Shown here: piece by piece, positions 7,204 to 15,755 of the stretch
How positions within the stretch are numbered: position 1 is the stretch's first letter
Layout of the letters: each line of letters begins with the position of its first letter
Source: a virus
Reading direction: 5' to 3' (one strand)
IMG/VR virus record: IMGVR_UViG_3300021170_000042
Coordinates: 1-37,480 of that record
DNA: 37,480 nt
Notes under the pieces: generated by a model
Seen by the model: the letters and a program-made list of their open reading frames with translations, nothing else
The model's database searches: none
Told to the model about the DNA's origin: nothing
Program-made: the position numbers and the translations under genes

Positions 7204-7336
7204 GGCACACACCGATAATCGCCATGATGACAGCACCAAGCTGATTGGCGGTAACTTGCCGATTCTTCCAAGAGGCCGGATCGTCAACGCATTCACCGAC
7301 GTGCAACAGTCTCCAAAACGCGGCTAACTTTTCCAT
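6971..7336 (-). CDS. Holin-like phage membrane protein (121 aa)
   Basis: ATG at 7336 follows AGGAGGAATTAA. After a soluble N-terminus with SWKNRQVTANQLG there are two hydrophobic segments: AVIMAIIGVCHVYGISV, and ALAIGGGILAAVNVVLTIVT followed by a positively charged end. This arrangement is seen in many small phage membrane proteins next to endolysins, so a holin or antiholin role in timing lysis is plausible. The C-terminal tail is Pro/Ala-rich. It overlaps a nested lipoprotein frame and the end of the preceding small gene. Confidence 0.75.
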   Translation of the reverse strand: MEKLAAFWRLLHVGECVDDPASWKNRQVTANQLGAVIMAIIGVCHVYGISVPVDDASALAIGGGILAAVNVVLTIVTTNKIGLPARPVLPSANTAANAGMPTGISVSDQADQGTDSHNGLG

Positions 7337-7466
7337 TTAATTCCTCCTGTTCGAGAAGTTGAATCAACTCCGATAACTCTTGCGCTTCTGGAGTGGATGC
7401 GTAAATCTGACCGGTGCTGAGGTGCATATCGCTGAGTCTAGTGCGCATAGCTTGGAGATCATTCAC
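7293..7466 (-). CDS. 57-aa helical protein coupled to endolysin gene
   Basis: A GTG at 7466 overlaps the endolysin stop (GTGA), and the frame runs to TGA at 7293-7295. The product is acidic and helical (TPEAQELSELIQLLEQEELN) with a basic end. No signal peptide or membrane segment is visible. Close coupling supports expression, but the function is unknown. It overlaps the start of the holin-like gene by 44 bp. Confidence 0.55.
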   Translation of the reverse strand: MNDLQAMRTRLSDMHLSTGQIYASTPEAQELSELIQLLEQEELNGKVSRVLETVARR

Positions 7467-7900
7467 GATTCGAACTCCTGTTCTTCGGCATTTCTCCTAT
7501 TCAAAAGACCTGCCACTATCGTGCCGTCGCACAAATCCCAACGGTGAAATTGCAACGCAGCTTGCTCATAATTTCCTTGGTTCAATAAGTCAAGCATGGT
7601 CGATTTGGAAAATTGCGTCGCGCCAATGTTGTATACAAAATCCACGAGCGCATCGAATTCGGGTTGGGTCAAATCTACTTCGACCAGTTGATTGACCGCA
7701 TTGACGGCGGTCTGGATATCTTGTTGTAGCCATTCCTCAGCCAAAGCAGGCGTGCATATTGTGCTTGGGCTCACATTGAGGGTATGGCCGTAACCGCATG
7801 TCCACACACCGCCGCTGTCCTTGTATGCCGATAATCGCAATCCTTCCGCACGCTCGGTATTTGCCAAGCCGGTCGCATCGTATTGCATTGTCAATTTCAC
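7463..7900 (-). CDS. Endolysin, GH24 (T4-type) lysozyme
   Basis: Predicted muramidase that cleaves the MurNAc-GlcNAc bond of peptidoglycan at lysis. The catalytic Glu-8-Asp-5-Thr pattern of GH24 is clear: Glu19, Asp28, Thr34 in the segment EGLRLSAYKDSGGVWTCGYG. The family helices with FDALVDFVYNIGA and LLNRRNAEEQEF are also present. At 145 aa it has standard length. No N-terminal signal-anchor is visible, so it probably depends on a holin for export. It is flanked by small membrane proteins, forming a lysis cassette, and overlaps both neighbours by 4 bp. Confidence 0.95.
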   Translation of the reverse strand: MKLTMQYDATGLANTERAEGLRLSAYKDSGGVWTCGYGHTLNVSPSTICTPALAEEWLQQDIQTAVNAVNQLVEVDLTQPEFDALVDFVYNIGATQFSKSTMLDLLNQGNYEQAALQFHRWDLCDGTIVAGLLNRRNAEEQEFES

Positions 7901-8202
7901 GATTCGTCTTCCTTGCGATCGGTCTTGCGCCTTTTCTTGATCGATTCCCCAATTTCCCGAAAAACATCGTTTTGCATGCTTTCCCGGTTCCCCTTCAAAT
8001 ATTGAATTCGGATCAACATGATGACAGAGACAATGCCGACCAACATTGATATGTCGCTGAGAAGTTCATGCAAATACGGCAAATTGTCCAAGAATCTATT
8101 GACGGCGCCCCCCACCGTTAGCGACGTCGCCGCCGTCGCCGCCGTGAGCGGATGCTCGGCCAATTCCTTTATGAAGTCTTTTAGCGGAATAGCGTCTACC
8201 AT
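7897..8202 (-). CDS. Small membrane protein, holin candidate (101 aa)
   Basis: A hydrophobic stretch ISMLVGIVSVIMLIRI (about residues 50-66) is followed by a strongly basic C-terminal tail ending KKRRKTDRKEDES. A less hydrophobic helix (AATAATSLTVGGA) precedes it. One or two membrane segments plus a basic tail next to an endolysin fit a holin. The ribosome-binding site is AGGG eight bases before ATG 8202. It overlaps the endolysin start by 4 bp. Confidence 0.75.
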   Translation of the reverse strand: MVDAIPLKDFIKELAEHPLTAATAATSLTVGGAVNRFLDNLPYLHELLSDISMLVGIVSVIMLIRIQYLKGNRESMQNDVFREIGESIKKRRKTDRKEDES

Positions 8203-8281
8203 TGATGAACCCTAGCCACGCACGCCTGACGAGGAGCAAGGCAAACACGAACCAACATATCGCCAGTATTTTCCTCAGCAT
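8096..8281 (-). CDS. Possible overlapping small membrane protein
   Basis: ATG 8281 has a strong ribosome-binding site (AAGGGAG, 7 bp) and opens with one convincing transmembrane helix (ILAICWFVFALLLVRRAW). It overlaps the ends of both the 8196-8627 and 7897-8202 genes in another frame. The tail is Gly/Arg-rich and looks like out-of-frame sequence. It may be real in its N-terminal half only. Confidence 0.35.
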   Translation of the reverse strand: MLRKILAICWFVFALLLVRRAWLGFINGRRYSAKRLHKGIGRASAHGGDGGDVANGGGRRQ

Positions 8282-8627
8282 CACCATCTCCCTTTCTTAT
8301 TATGGCGAGTCTGGCATATGTTAAAAGAACAATCAAATGAATCAAGCTATCGTACAGATAATGCCTGAATCCCAAAATCAGCAGAAAGCACCCGATTGCT
8401 TGGGCGGCAAACTGAAAACAAGTGAGTTTGAAGATGTCGATCGACAAGGAAGATTCTTTTTGCACCGTCAATGCGCAAATCGTAATCAAATTGATCGCAC
8501 CGCACGCGACGAAATACAGCACATCGCGTGGGCAATGAGAAAGCAAAAACGGCGACAGGCACTCCATAATGGAGACTATCGCCGCGAGCTTACCTCGATC
8601 TTGGTACTTCTCAAGCAACTTCTTCAC
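8196..8627 (-). CDS. Multi-pass membrane protein in lysis cassette
   Basis: About four hydrophobic segments are visible (CLSPFLLSH, LYFVACGAINLITICAL, FAAQAIGCFLLILGF and SLIHLIVLLTYARLAII), followed by a charged tail. The start is uncertain: the frame is open to a TTG at 8672, a GTG at 8627 gives a charged N-terminus overlapping the upstream gene by 17 bp, and an ATG lies at 8567. I chose 8627. Small multi-pass proteins of this kind next to endolysins are often holins or antiholins. It ends 7 bp into the next gene. Confidence 0.6.
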   Translation of the reverse strand: MKKLLEKYQDRGKLAAIVSIMECLSPFLLSHCPRDVLYFVACGAINLITICALTVQKESSLSIDIFKLTCFQFAAQAIGCFLLILGFRHYLYDSLIHLIVLLTYARLAIIRKGDGDAEENTGDMLVRVCLAPRQACVARVHQW

Positions 8628-8790
8628 CCGCCGAATCAGGCTCCGGGTCGGGGCCGTCTCCACCAACCGCAATAATATCGGGCGCTGCCTTTACTCCGGA
8701 CTTGAAAGCCTCTTCCAGATAAATGGTGTTTACCCAATCTTTTTCCTTGATGAACTCTTCGTACGCTTCGTCGATAGTTTTTGTTGCCAT
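8611..8790 (-). CDS. Small acidic protein (59 aa)
   Basis: ATG 8790 follows AGGAGCATCGAC, a strong ribosome-binding site. The 59-residue acidic product (starts MATKTIDEAYEEFIKEKDW, ends in a Pro/Asp/Glu-rich tail) has no recognised family. It sits between the octapeptide-repeat protein and the lysis membrane proteins. Confidence 0.7.
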   Translation of the reverse strand: MATKTIDEAYEEFIKEKDWVNTIYLEEAFKSGVKAAPDIIAVGGDGPDPEPDSAGEEVA

Positions 8791-8823
8791 GTCGATGCTC
8801 CTAAAAAAATTGTGGATTGAATA

Positions 8824-10581
8824 TTAAGCGAACGCTCCTACAACGATCGCCGGATTAGTGATGATCGCCGTTGTCCCCGTTGTATTTGTTATGGTGACTT
8901 GGTAATACATGAACGGTATGAGGTTGTTAGCCCCGCCGCAAGACGGAGTCGTGCTGGCAGATGACGATGTGGCCGTTCCCAGCAAGCATTGGCCCAATGG
9001 ATCCGCATAGCATTGAATAGAAATGGTGACATTTTGCGTCGAAACGCATGTAGCCCCAACGCAGTCCCACCAAACGGCAACCCGATTACCGGCACTGACT
9101 GTCCCGCTCGTTACTGCCGCCGCAGTCGGAGGATTTGTTTCGAAGATAGGCAATATTCCTGACACCCAGGCATTGGCTGTGCCCGTAAAAATAGCAGTGG
9201 GAAATGAATTACCGCTGTATGTGGTCGGATTGACGAGCGCCGGCGCGCCTTTCGAAACGTTTAAAGGAGAGGTCGAAACATACGGATTTGCAATGTCAAA
9301 AGCATCTATTTGATTCGTTGTCAGCGCCGCCGTTTGCGTCGAAGTTAGGGAAACCAACTGCGCGGTCGTCATCGCCAGCAGTTGTTGCGACGTCAAAGCG
9401 CGGACTTGAGCCGTCAGCAGTGTCGATACTTGCAATGTCGTCAAATTCGGTATTTGATATGGCGACAATGCATCTATTTGAACCGAGCTCAAGCCCTGCG
9501 TGATTTGGTTTGTGGTCAGGGCTGGTATATCGGCAGTATTGATCCAAGGAATTTGCACTGTCGTCAGTTCGCTGACTTGCAATGTGCTTAAACCCTGCTG
9601 AACTTGCGCTGTCGTCAGCGCGTTGACCTGATTCGTTACCAACGCCGGAATTTGCAGGCTGGTCAATACCGAAATGTCTTTAGTGCTCAATCCTTGGGAT
9701 ACTTGAGCCGGGGTCAAGCCTGGAATTTGGAGAGAAGTCAAGGACGACACTTCGAGCGTGCTCAAAGACGAAACTTGTGCGGTCGTTAATGCATTGACTT
9801 GAAGGCTGGTCAATACCGTGATGGCATTGCTGACAAGGTAATTGAGCTCTGCGGTAGTAAGTTTCGCAAGCGATGTCGGGGCAATCGACGGTATTTGAGT
9901 TGTATTAAAACCTATGTTCAACTGCGCGGTCGTCATCGCCGCAAGCTGCGTGCCGGTAATGGCGCCGACCTGAGCATTAGTCAATTCCCCGACTTGCGCC
10001 GTTAGCAGGGAAGCTACTTGCTGCGTATTTAATGCCGCGATATCAGCCGTCGTAATTGCTTGGAGCTGGGCACTGGAAAATCCCTGCGTAAGCTGGTTGG
10101 TCGTTAATGCCGCCGCTTGAGCGGTCGTCAAGTTGGCGACTTGCGCAGTTGTCAGCCCTTGATTGACTTGGGTAGTGGTAAGCGCCGCAATACCGGCGGT
10201 CGTAATACCTAATTCTGTCAATAAAGGGATGACGGATATTTCAGCAGTCGTGAAGCCCAGTTGAATTTGAGCGGTCGTCAGAGCCGCAGCTTGGATGCTG
10301 GTCAATCCTTCAATCTGGAAAGTATTCAGGCCAACATTGATTTGTTGAGTAGTAATCCCCTGATTGACTTGGCTTGTCGTCAAGAACGACAGCACCCCCG
10401 GCGGTATGGCACCAATAGCCGCAGTTGGAATGGCCGCAACTTCGGCGGTGCCTAAATAGGGTATCTGTGCGCTGCTGATTCCAGCAAAATCGGCACTCGT
10501 CAGAGCAGATATCTGAAGGGTTGTGAGTGCCGCTACCTGGTCTGAGGTTAGCGGTGGCGGCCCAGCGAACTCTGTTGTCAT
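8824..10581 (-). CDS. Octapeptide-repeat virion protein (585 aa)
   Basis: From about residue 12 to 445 the protein is built of some 50 consecutive eight-residue units with consensus LTTAQVxx (Leu-Thr-Thr-x-Gln-Ile/Val), occasionally nine residues. The last 140 residues are a non-repetitive, beta-rich domain with four cysteines (DCVGATC and CYADPLGQC). Similar LTTxQ repeats occur in large phage and bacterial surface proteins, but I do not know their fold. The position after ejection and tail genes and before lysis suggests a tail fibre or other appendage; the C-terminal domain could be the receptor-binding or trimerisation end. Function is inferred from architecture. Confidence 0.85.
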   Translation of the reverse strand: MTTEFAGPPPLTSDQVAALTTLQISALTSADFAGISSAQIPYLGTAEVAAIPTAAIGAIPPGVLSFLTTSQVNQGITTQQINVGLNTFQIEGLTSIQAAALTTAQIQLGFTTAEISVIPLLTELGITTAGIAALTTTQVNQGLTTAQVANLTTAQAAALTTNQLTQGFSSAQLQAITTADIAALNTQQVASLLTAQVGELTNAQVGAITGTQLAAMTTAQLNIGFNTTQIPSIAPTSLAKLTTAELNYLVSNAITVLTSLQVNALTTAQVSSLSTLEVSSLTSLQIPGLTPAQVSQGLSTKDISVLTSLQIPALVTNQVNALTTAQVQQGLSTLQVSELTTVQIPWINTADIPALTTNQITQGLSSVQIDALSPYQIPNLTTLQVSTLLTAQVRALTSQQLLAMTTAQLVSLTSTQTAALTTNQIDAFDIANPYVSTSPLNVSKGAPALVNPTTYSGNSFPTAIFTGTANAWVSGILPIFETNPPTAAAVTSGTVSAGNRVAVWWDCVGATCVSTQNVTISIQCYADPLGQCLLGTATSSSASTTPSCGGANNLIPFMYYQVTITNTTGTTAIITNPAIVVGAFA

Positions 10582-10583
10582 GA

Positions 10584-10793
10584 CTATTCAGCCTTTTTGC
10601 GAATTGCGAAATTAGGCGTCGATTCCGGGTAGTTGGGGGGTTGGGTAGCACCAGCCCGGTATACCGGATTGAATCCTTCAGGAACTTGTCCAGCTTGCCA
10701 TTGCGGTCGCGTCCACCACCCTGACGTCGGTGCGTCTGTACCAAGCTTCGGCGTTGGCTTTTGCTGTCCCTTGAAAATATTTGAGTCACTCAT
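10584..10793 (-). CDS. Small proline-rich phage protein (69 aa)
   Basis: ATG 10793 overlaps the preceding stop by 4 bp (ATGA) and has GGAAGGGG upstream. The product is rich in Pro, Gly and Trp (SGWWTRPQWQ) and ends in a basic patch. No family is recognised. It sits immediately before the octapeptide-repeat protein and may be a minor structural or assembly factor. Confidence 0.7.
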   Translation of the reverse strand: MSDSNIFKGQQKPTPKLGTDAPTSGWWTRPQWQAGQVPEGFNPVYRAGATQPPNYPESTPNFAIRKKAE

Positions 10794-11053
10794 GTTGCAT
10801 CCCCTTCCGGGTTGATTACAGACCTATCCGTGCCCTGTTTGACGTCCAACTTGATAATAGGCAAAAATACCAAAATTGCAAATAATGCCGCGCATCCAAT
10901 GGTGAAATAATTCGGGTTCCACATGGCCCAGCAAAACAAGCCGAACACCATCGCCAATGTCACCAGCAACACCAGCCGAGCGCTTAACACCTTCAATCCG
11001 GTCGATATCCACAACACCAACACTTGCATTTGCTTAGATTCTGACAAATCCAT
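10790..11053 (-). CDS. Two-pass membrane protein (87 aa)
   Basis: Two adjacent hydrophobic segments (VLLVTLAMVFGLFCWAMW and IGCAALFAILVFLPIIKL) joined by a short loop make a hairpin membrane protein. The ribosome-binding site is GAGGGAATTTTC before ATG 11053. This topology is common in holins and in small phage inner-membrane proteins. It is well separated from the endolysin, so the lysis role is uncertain. Confidence 0.7.
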   Translation of the reverse strand: MDLSESKQMQVLVLWISTGLKVLSARLVLLVTLAMVFGLFCWAMWNPNYFTIGCAALFAILVFLPIIKLDVKQGTDRSVINPEGDAT

Positions 11054-11067
11054 GAAAATTCCCTCGT

Positions 11068-11283
11068 TTAGTCGTCTTTGAAACCAGAACCGTATGTGTC
11101 GTCGGTTACCTTCGCCTTGATGCCCTCCATCTTCAGCGCCCGGTCGATAATCTTCATGCGATCGGTCAACGACATGACATAGGAGCCATCTGTATTTTTC
11201 CTTTTCGCGTTTCGAAGTTCGTCCGCAATCAAATTTTCCAGTTCGGCATTGACTTTTGCCGGTTTTGCTGATTTGGTAGCCAT
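11068..11283 (-). CDS. Conserved small phage protein (71 aa)
   Basis: ATG 11283 is preceded by AAAGGGATAAA. The 71-aa product has a basic N-terminus and a conserved-looking core SLTDRMKIIDRALKMEGIK followed by an acidic end with Tyr-Gly-Ser-Gly-Phe. I have seen this pattern in short phage proteins near ejection-type genes, without known function. Confidence 0.75.
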   Translation of the reverse strand: MATKSAKPAKVNAELENLIADELRNAKRKNTDGSYVMSLTDRMKIIDRALKMEGIKAKVTDDTYGSGFKDD

Positions 11284-11296
11284 TTTATCCCTTTAT

Positions 11297-12841
11297 TTAT
11301 TGCTGGTCACTATTTGTCGGGCGGGCAAGATTGCCAACTGTGGCACGCAAAGCTCGTTGTGCTGTCGGATTAGCTACTTTGATTTGTTTGGGAGAGCTGA
11401 TAGCACCTTTTGGAAATGCTGGTTTTGTCAACATTTGCCGCCAATTCATCGGCATGCTGCCAATTTCAGAAGGTGTTTTAACGGCGTGCGGGAAGTTCCC
11501 GGCAAAGTCGGCTGCTTTGCGCAGTTCGCTGCCCACCATATCTCCCGACTTGACCGCATCGTACAGTTTCTTGGAAGAAACTTCGCCGGTAGCAGGGTTC
11601 AATGCATCTTCGATCGTGTAAGACTGTGCGATCTTCTCGCGTGCTGCCTTGAATGCCGCCGCCACGTCGTCCGCGCCACCATAGTGTAGATTCTTGTCCA
11701 CCATTTCCTCCATCGCCTTGGCGCCCGCATTTTGTGCCTTGCCGAGCCTTTGCGCAATCGGGTCGTCCAACTTCCGTAAATTGGCTTTCGCGTCGCTGCG
11801 CAAGCGCTGCATGTTAAACATAGCGTCTTTAGGTGAAAACCGTGGCTTGTCAATGTCGCTCAACATTTCGTTGATCGGCCTGGCACTGGCCTTAGTTCCC
11901 TTAAATTTGTTGAGTTGCGCAACATCCCGCCGGATTTTTCCGAGTGCTTGCTGATATTCAAAGGTCGCATGGTACGGAGAGCCCCAATTCTCGACGTCCT
12001 TGTATGCTTGGCCTTGCTGCGCACGATATTGGGCGAGATTTTCCTTGGTAATCGGAGTATCCGACCGGAAACCAAGCATCTTTCTGGCAAGTCCGTCTGT
12101 GACGCCTTGATTCGCCTTGGAAGCCATATTTTCAGACGCATGCTTGCCGCCAGCCACGAGTTCCTTGACATGGTTGATCAAAGTGTCCTTGGCTTGGCTG
12201 TCCGGCACCTTGTACCCTTCGTCAGCAGCCATCTTGCGCACCTTATTGACTTGAGAAAGCTGGCCGGTCTTCTCGGCAGCGGCTTTAGTGGCTTCGCCGA
12301 GCGCCTTTATTCCCTTTATACCCAAGAACCCAGGGGCTTGATTGATTATTTCTTCCAACGCGTTCCCGGCTGCTCCGCGCAGGCTATAGGAATCCGATGC
12401 ATCGCCGCGTACCAAGTCACCGGCACCTTTGGAAACGATGCCGATACCCTTGCCAACCAGAGCCAGCGGATTGTATTCGGCCACAGCTTTCCCCTCGGGA
12501 TGCTTTGGCTCATAGGTTAGTTTGTTCTGAACGTAATTTTTGAAGCCTGTCGGGTCGCCTTCTATGTTTCCGGTAAGCGCGTCCATCGCCGCAGCGGTCA
12601 CGCCAGCGACATCAGACAGCGGTTTAGCGACAAGCCCGGTACCCATGTTCAACGCGGCTTCGGAGAGCGCTAACTCAGTACCGACAAACGACATGCCCGG
12701 TTCTTCCTGCGGAGCAGGCGCAGACGGTGCCGATGCATTCAATTGCGCCAGAATCTTTGGATCGGTCACCGGCTTAAGCGCTGGTTGCGCGCTACTGCCT
12801 TCGAGCTGTGCTAGCAAAGCTGGATCGGTAACAGGGGTCAT
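11297..12841 (-). CDS. Ejection-type internal virion protein (514 aa)
   Basis: Starts at ATG 12841 overlapping the previous stop (ATGA). The N-terminus has two similar units, PVTDPALLAQLEG and PVTDPKILAQLNA, a motif common at the start of phage injection or internal proteins. The rest is Ala/Gly/Lys-rich and mostly helical, with amphipathic stretches such as VGKGIGIVSKGAG. Together with the two genes transcribed before it, it forms a three-gene set typical of podovirus ejection proteins that form a channel across the envelope. The role is inferred from composition and order; no enzymatic motif was seen. Confidence 0.7.
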   Translation of the reverse strand: MTPVTDPALLAQLEGSSAQPALKPVTDPKILAQLNASAPSAPAPQEEPGMSFVGTELALSEAALNMGTGLVAKPLSDVAGVTAAAMDALTGNIEGDPTGFKNYVQNKLTYEPKHPEGKAVAEYNPLALVGKGIGIVSKGAGDLVRGDASDSYSLRGAAGNALEEIINQAPGFLGIKGIKALGEATKAAAEKTGQLSQVNKVRKMAADEGYKVPDSQAKDTLINHVKELVAGGKHASENMASKANQGVTDGLARKMLGFRSDTPITKENLAQYRAQQGQAYKDVENWGSPYHATFEYQQALGKIRRDVAQLNKFKGTKASARPINEMLSDIDKPRFSPKDAMFNMQRLRSDAKANLRKLDDPIAQRLGKAQNAGAKAMEEMVDKNLHYGGADDVAAAFKAAREKIAQSYTIEDALNPATGEVSSKKLYDAVKSGDMVGSELRKAADFAGNFPHAVKTPSEIGSMPMNWRQMLTKPAFPKGAISSPKQIKVANPTAQRALRATVGNLARPTNSDQQ

Positions 12842-14136
12842 TCTTGCATCCATTGGCCGCCGACTTTGTGGTAATTCACGCCGCCGATGTTCTTGGTCTC
12901 GCTGGCACCCGGTATCGGAGAACTTGGATTACCACCTTTGTCCATTTCCTCCTGCGCCATATTCTTTATCGCATTGATCTGGGCGATTTTAGCCGCCACC
13001 GTTTCCGGCTTGTCGCCAAGTTGCGGCACCAACTTTCTGGCTTCACGCACCTTTGAGTCGGATACCTGACCACGTCCCATACTTTGAATTGATGCAATGC
13101 CAGTCGCAATACGGTTTGCGTACACGTCATAGGTTTGCATTTCCGCTGGTGTCACGCCCTTGCCCACCATTTGCGCAAACACCCCCGGTTTTTCTTCAGA
13201 CAGGAACGGACTGCCGGTCTTGGTTTTCAAGCCGGTCAATTTATCCAACGACTGATTCAATTCTTTGATGTCTAGTTCTACTGACTTGCGCATGGTCGCT
13301 GGCATGTCGCGTCCGACGCCGGTCGCTTTCATTTTCTCAATTTCGGCGTTGTGGTAGCGAATTGTCTCATCCAACTCGGCGTTCTGCCGAGCAATCGAGT
13401 CGGCATGCTCCGTCATCTTGTCCACATGCTCCTGATGCCAGTGGTCGAGCTCTTGCTTTTTGTCAGATGCGTGCTCTTGCGCCTTCGATGCCGCGTCGAT
13501 CGCTTGCTGAATACCTTTGGCGTTCTGGTTACGAGCCTCGGCGCGCACCAATTCGTCGCCGTACTTATTGGCGACCAATCCAGCTTCGCGCACCTTTTCG
13601 TCAAGAGATATTTTGCTGTTGGCAAAAATTCGGTTGTATTCGTCAAGCTTGGCCTTGTTCGCATCGATTGCCTTCTGGTAATTTTGCGTGAACTGGTCGT
13701 ATTGGCGCTTGTACTGCTCTTCATCGCCCTCCTGCACACCTTTAATCGCACCGGTCATGTTGTTCAATGCCGCCGTCATCGGGGTTTTGGATAGCAATCC
13801 GGCCAAAGCGCCCAGCGTCATAAACGCCGAGAAGGAATCCGATAATTGCTTCGAATCAATGTGTTTCGCCGTGTTTTCAGGCAAGGCTTGCTGATCCGGT
13901 CCTTTCGCCGCCATTTGCCCAAGGTCTTTGGCCTTTTGCGCGATATCGGCATTGATAGGTGCCATCTCTTCTTGCTTGCGCGCTTGGATGTCGTCTACCT
14001 GAGAATTAGCCGCACTCGCTTGCTGTTGCGCAGCTTGCACGCGAGGATCTTGCGATATGGCGGGGGGCAGCGTGCCGCCGGATATCGACGGAGGCATGGA
14101 ACCTTGATTAAGCAATGCGATTGAACTGGCACCCAT
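12838..14136 (-). CDS. Coiled-coil ejection-type virion protein (432 aa)
   Basis: ATG 14136 was chosen because GGGG lies seven bases upstream; a first ATG at 14151 overlaps the previous gene. The central part is a long charged helix region (about residues 125-300) rich in Glu, Lys, Gln and Ala. One hydrophobic patch, FSAFMTLGALAGLL, lies near residue 105. The C-terminus ends GGVNYHKVGGQWMQE, a small motif often found at the ends of phage internal proteins. A role in DNA ejection is inferred from its neighbours. Confidence 0.7.
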   Translation of the reverse strand: MGASSIALLNQGSMPPSISGGTLPPAISQDPRVQAAQQQASAANSQVDDIQARKQEEMAPINADIAQKAKDLGQMAAKGPDQQALPENTAKHIDSKQLSDSFSAFMTLGALAGLLSKTPMTAALNNMTGAIKGVQEGDEEQYKRQYDQFTQNYQKAIDANKAKLDEYNRIFANSKISLDEKVREAGLVANKYGDELVRAEARNQNAKGIQQAIDAASKAQEHASDKKQELDHWHQEHVDKMTEHADSIARQNAELDETIRYHNAEIEKMKATGVGRDMPATMRKSVELDIKELNQSLDKLTGLKTKTGSPFLSEEKPGVFAQMVGKGVTPAEMQTYDVYANRIATGIASIQSMGRGQVSDSKVREARKLVPQLGDKPETVAAKIAQINAIKNMAQEEMDKGGNPSSPIPGASETKNIGGVNYHKVGGQWMQE

Positions 14137-14137
14137 A

Positions 14138-15301
14138 TTATGCCCCTGCATTCGATGTCGTTGACGGCGTACCTTGCGAACTGTTCATCTTTGCCAGCGC
14201 TTGCATAAAGGCAGCGCTGGCTTGCCCAAGCTGCTGGTCGGCGGCAACCGATGCTTGGACGGCGGCAACCTGCGGACCTTGCGCCACGCCCGCCGCTTGC
14301 AGTCCGCCGGACAACAGATTTTGAACCGCTTGCGCACGCATGGCGTTTCCCTGCATGGCGACCTGACTCAGCGCCTCGGACTCCATTGAAGAATTGCTTA
14401 ATCCGGCGCTCGCATAATACTGCTTGATAGAAGCGGTCTGCTGCTGCTCATACTGTGCGATTTGATATGCGTCGTTTGCATTCAGCGTGCCAGTCTGATA
14501 CTGCCCGAGCAGTTGATTCGATACCGCAGATGATGGGGCCGCGATACCTTTCAATTGGTCCGCCGCGCTTTGAGCCTTGTGCTGCGCATAGGCACTCATT
14601 CCTAATCCGGCTAAGGGGGCATATTGAGAAGCGCCTTTCCCAAGCGCACCGAGCTGCGAGAGTGCGCTGTTGATTGAAGAATTTCCGGTTGTCGTGGGGA
14701 ACCCTTGATCGGGATTAGCTCCTATCCCGCCAGCCATTTGATTTGCTGAACTTAAAGAAGCATCTGATGTGCCACCTAACGCAGCATCTGACGAGGTCAA
14801 ACTGGCATCCGGTGTTGCGCCTATTCCGCTTAAATCGGCCCCGCCGCCTGCGCCAAGGGAACCAAGGGAAGTATCTGGGAAGGCGCCTGCTACCCCAGGA
14901 GCGGCGCCAGCCACGCCAGTCAATCCAGTATCGGCGGCAGCTTGAGCGGCTCCGGCGCCAGTCACATCTGCGGCACCGGAAAATGCTGGCCCCATTACCC
15001 CAGCCCCAATACCGGTATCGAGAGCAGGAGCGGCAACAGCTTCGACTGGCCCAGCGGCGGCGGCACCAAAGCCGGTTCCGGCGGCGCCAGCGGCTAACCC
15101 GGTATCCGCAGCAAGACCAGCCCCGATGCCAGCATCTGCAACAACTGGGGCTGCGACATCGGCAGCACCTAGGCCAGCAGCTCCCAAGCCGGCAGCATCT
15201 GCCCCAAGCGCAGCTCCGCCAGCACCAGTAACGGCAGCGGCAGTATCGGCCCCGAAAAGGTCTGCAACTCCTTCACCAATCGCATCTAGAGAAAATCCCA
15301 T
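14138..15301 (-). CDS. Ala/Gly-rich ejection-type virion protein (387 aa)
   Basis: The first about 190 residues are low-complexity Ala/Gly/Asp/Thr with irregular units such as GAGGAALGADAAG. The C-terminal half has a more ordered helical region with YAQHKAQSAADQLKG and a Gln/Ala-rich segment. Short Gly/Ala-rich internal proteins with this ordered half occur at this place in many podovirus genomes. AAGGTGA precedes ATG 15301. An ejection or tail-internal role is inferred. Confidence 0.7.
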   Translation of the reverse strand: MGFSLDAIGEGVADLFGADTAAAVTGAGGAALGADAAGLGAAGLGAADVAAPVVADAGIGAGLAADTGLAAGAAGTGFGAAAAGPVEAVAAPALDTGIGAGVMGPAFSGAADVTGAGAAQAAADTGLTGVAGAAPGVAGAFPDTSLGSLGAGGGADLSGIGATPDASLTSSDAALGGTSDASLSSANQMAGGIGANPDQGFPTTTGNSSINSALSQLGALGKGASQYAPLAGLGMSAYAQHKAQSAADQLKGIAAPSSAVSNQLLGQYQTGTLNANDAYQIAQYEQQQTASIKQYYASAGLSNSSMESEALSQVAMQGNAMRAQAVQNLLSGGLQAAGVAQGPQVAAVQASVAADQQLGQASAAFMQALAKMNSSQGTPSTTSNAGA

Positions 15302-15302
15302 G

Positions 15303-15755
15303 TCACATCACCTTACTCATCAGTATGTCCTCTACACCATATCCAAGCGCGGAGAGAAGATCGCTCAAAGAATTGTTTTGCTTGGCATGCCATAATATTT
15401 TCTGTACCCCGATCGCCTTCAATTCCGTTTCCGACCGTTTTATCATCTTGATGCCGACACCACCTCGCCGGTAAAGTTTATGCAGGAAAAGCACGTCATT
15501 GGTGGCCGCCTTCAATTCCTTGTAGTGCGGGGAATACCCTACGGAAAACAGAGAATACCCAATAAGCCGCCCTTCGTCGCGCACAGCTAGGTAGAACAAT
15601 TTACCCTTGTTTTGCAGACGTTGGTAATAATCCCAATTCACGTCTAGTTTGGCAATGTGTTTGTGCAATGTCAATTCGTCGTAATGCAACTCCAAAAGCG
15701 GCATGATCTCCTCTTTGGAGTCCATGAATTGCTCGATTTGCATGGTAACTGTCAT
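15303..15755 (-). CDS. GNAT-family N-acetyltransferase
   Basis: Predicted acetyl-CoA-dependent acetyltransferase of 150 aa. The acetyl-CoA-binding motif YRRGGVGIKMI (about residues 94-104) matches the R/Q-x-x-G-x-G/A rule. The N-terminal HYDELTLHKHIAKLDVNWDY and LFYLAVRDEGRLIGYSLF are typical of a GNAT group carried within phage structural modules. The substrate is unknown: a virion protein or a host protein are both possible. Translation is coupled by ATGA to the gene at 15752. Confidence 0.88.
   Translation of the reverse strand: MTVTMQIEQFMDSKEEIMPLLELHYDELTLHKHIAKLDVNWDYYQRLQNKGKLFYLAVRDEGRLIGYSLFSVGYSPHYKELKAATNDVLFLHKLYRRGGVGIKMIKRSETELKAIGVQKILWHAKQNNSLSDLLSALGYGVEDILMSKVM

Noticed and set aside
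10310-10789. 159-codon minus-strand frame overlapping the octapeptide-repeat gene
   Set aside because: It is a different frame over two supported genes, Arg/Gln-rich, with no initiation signal.
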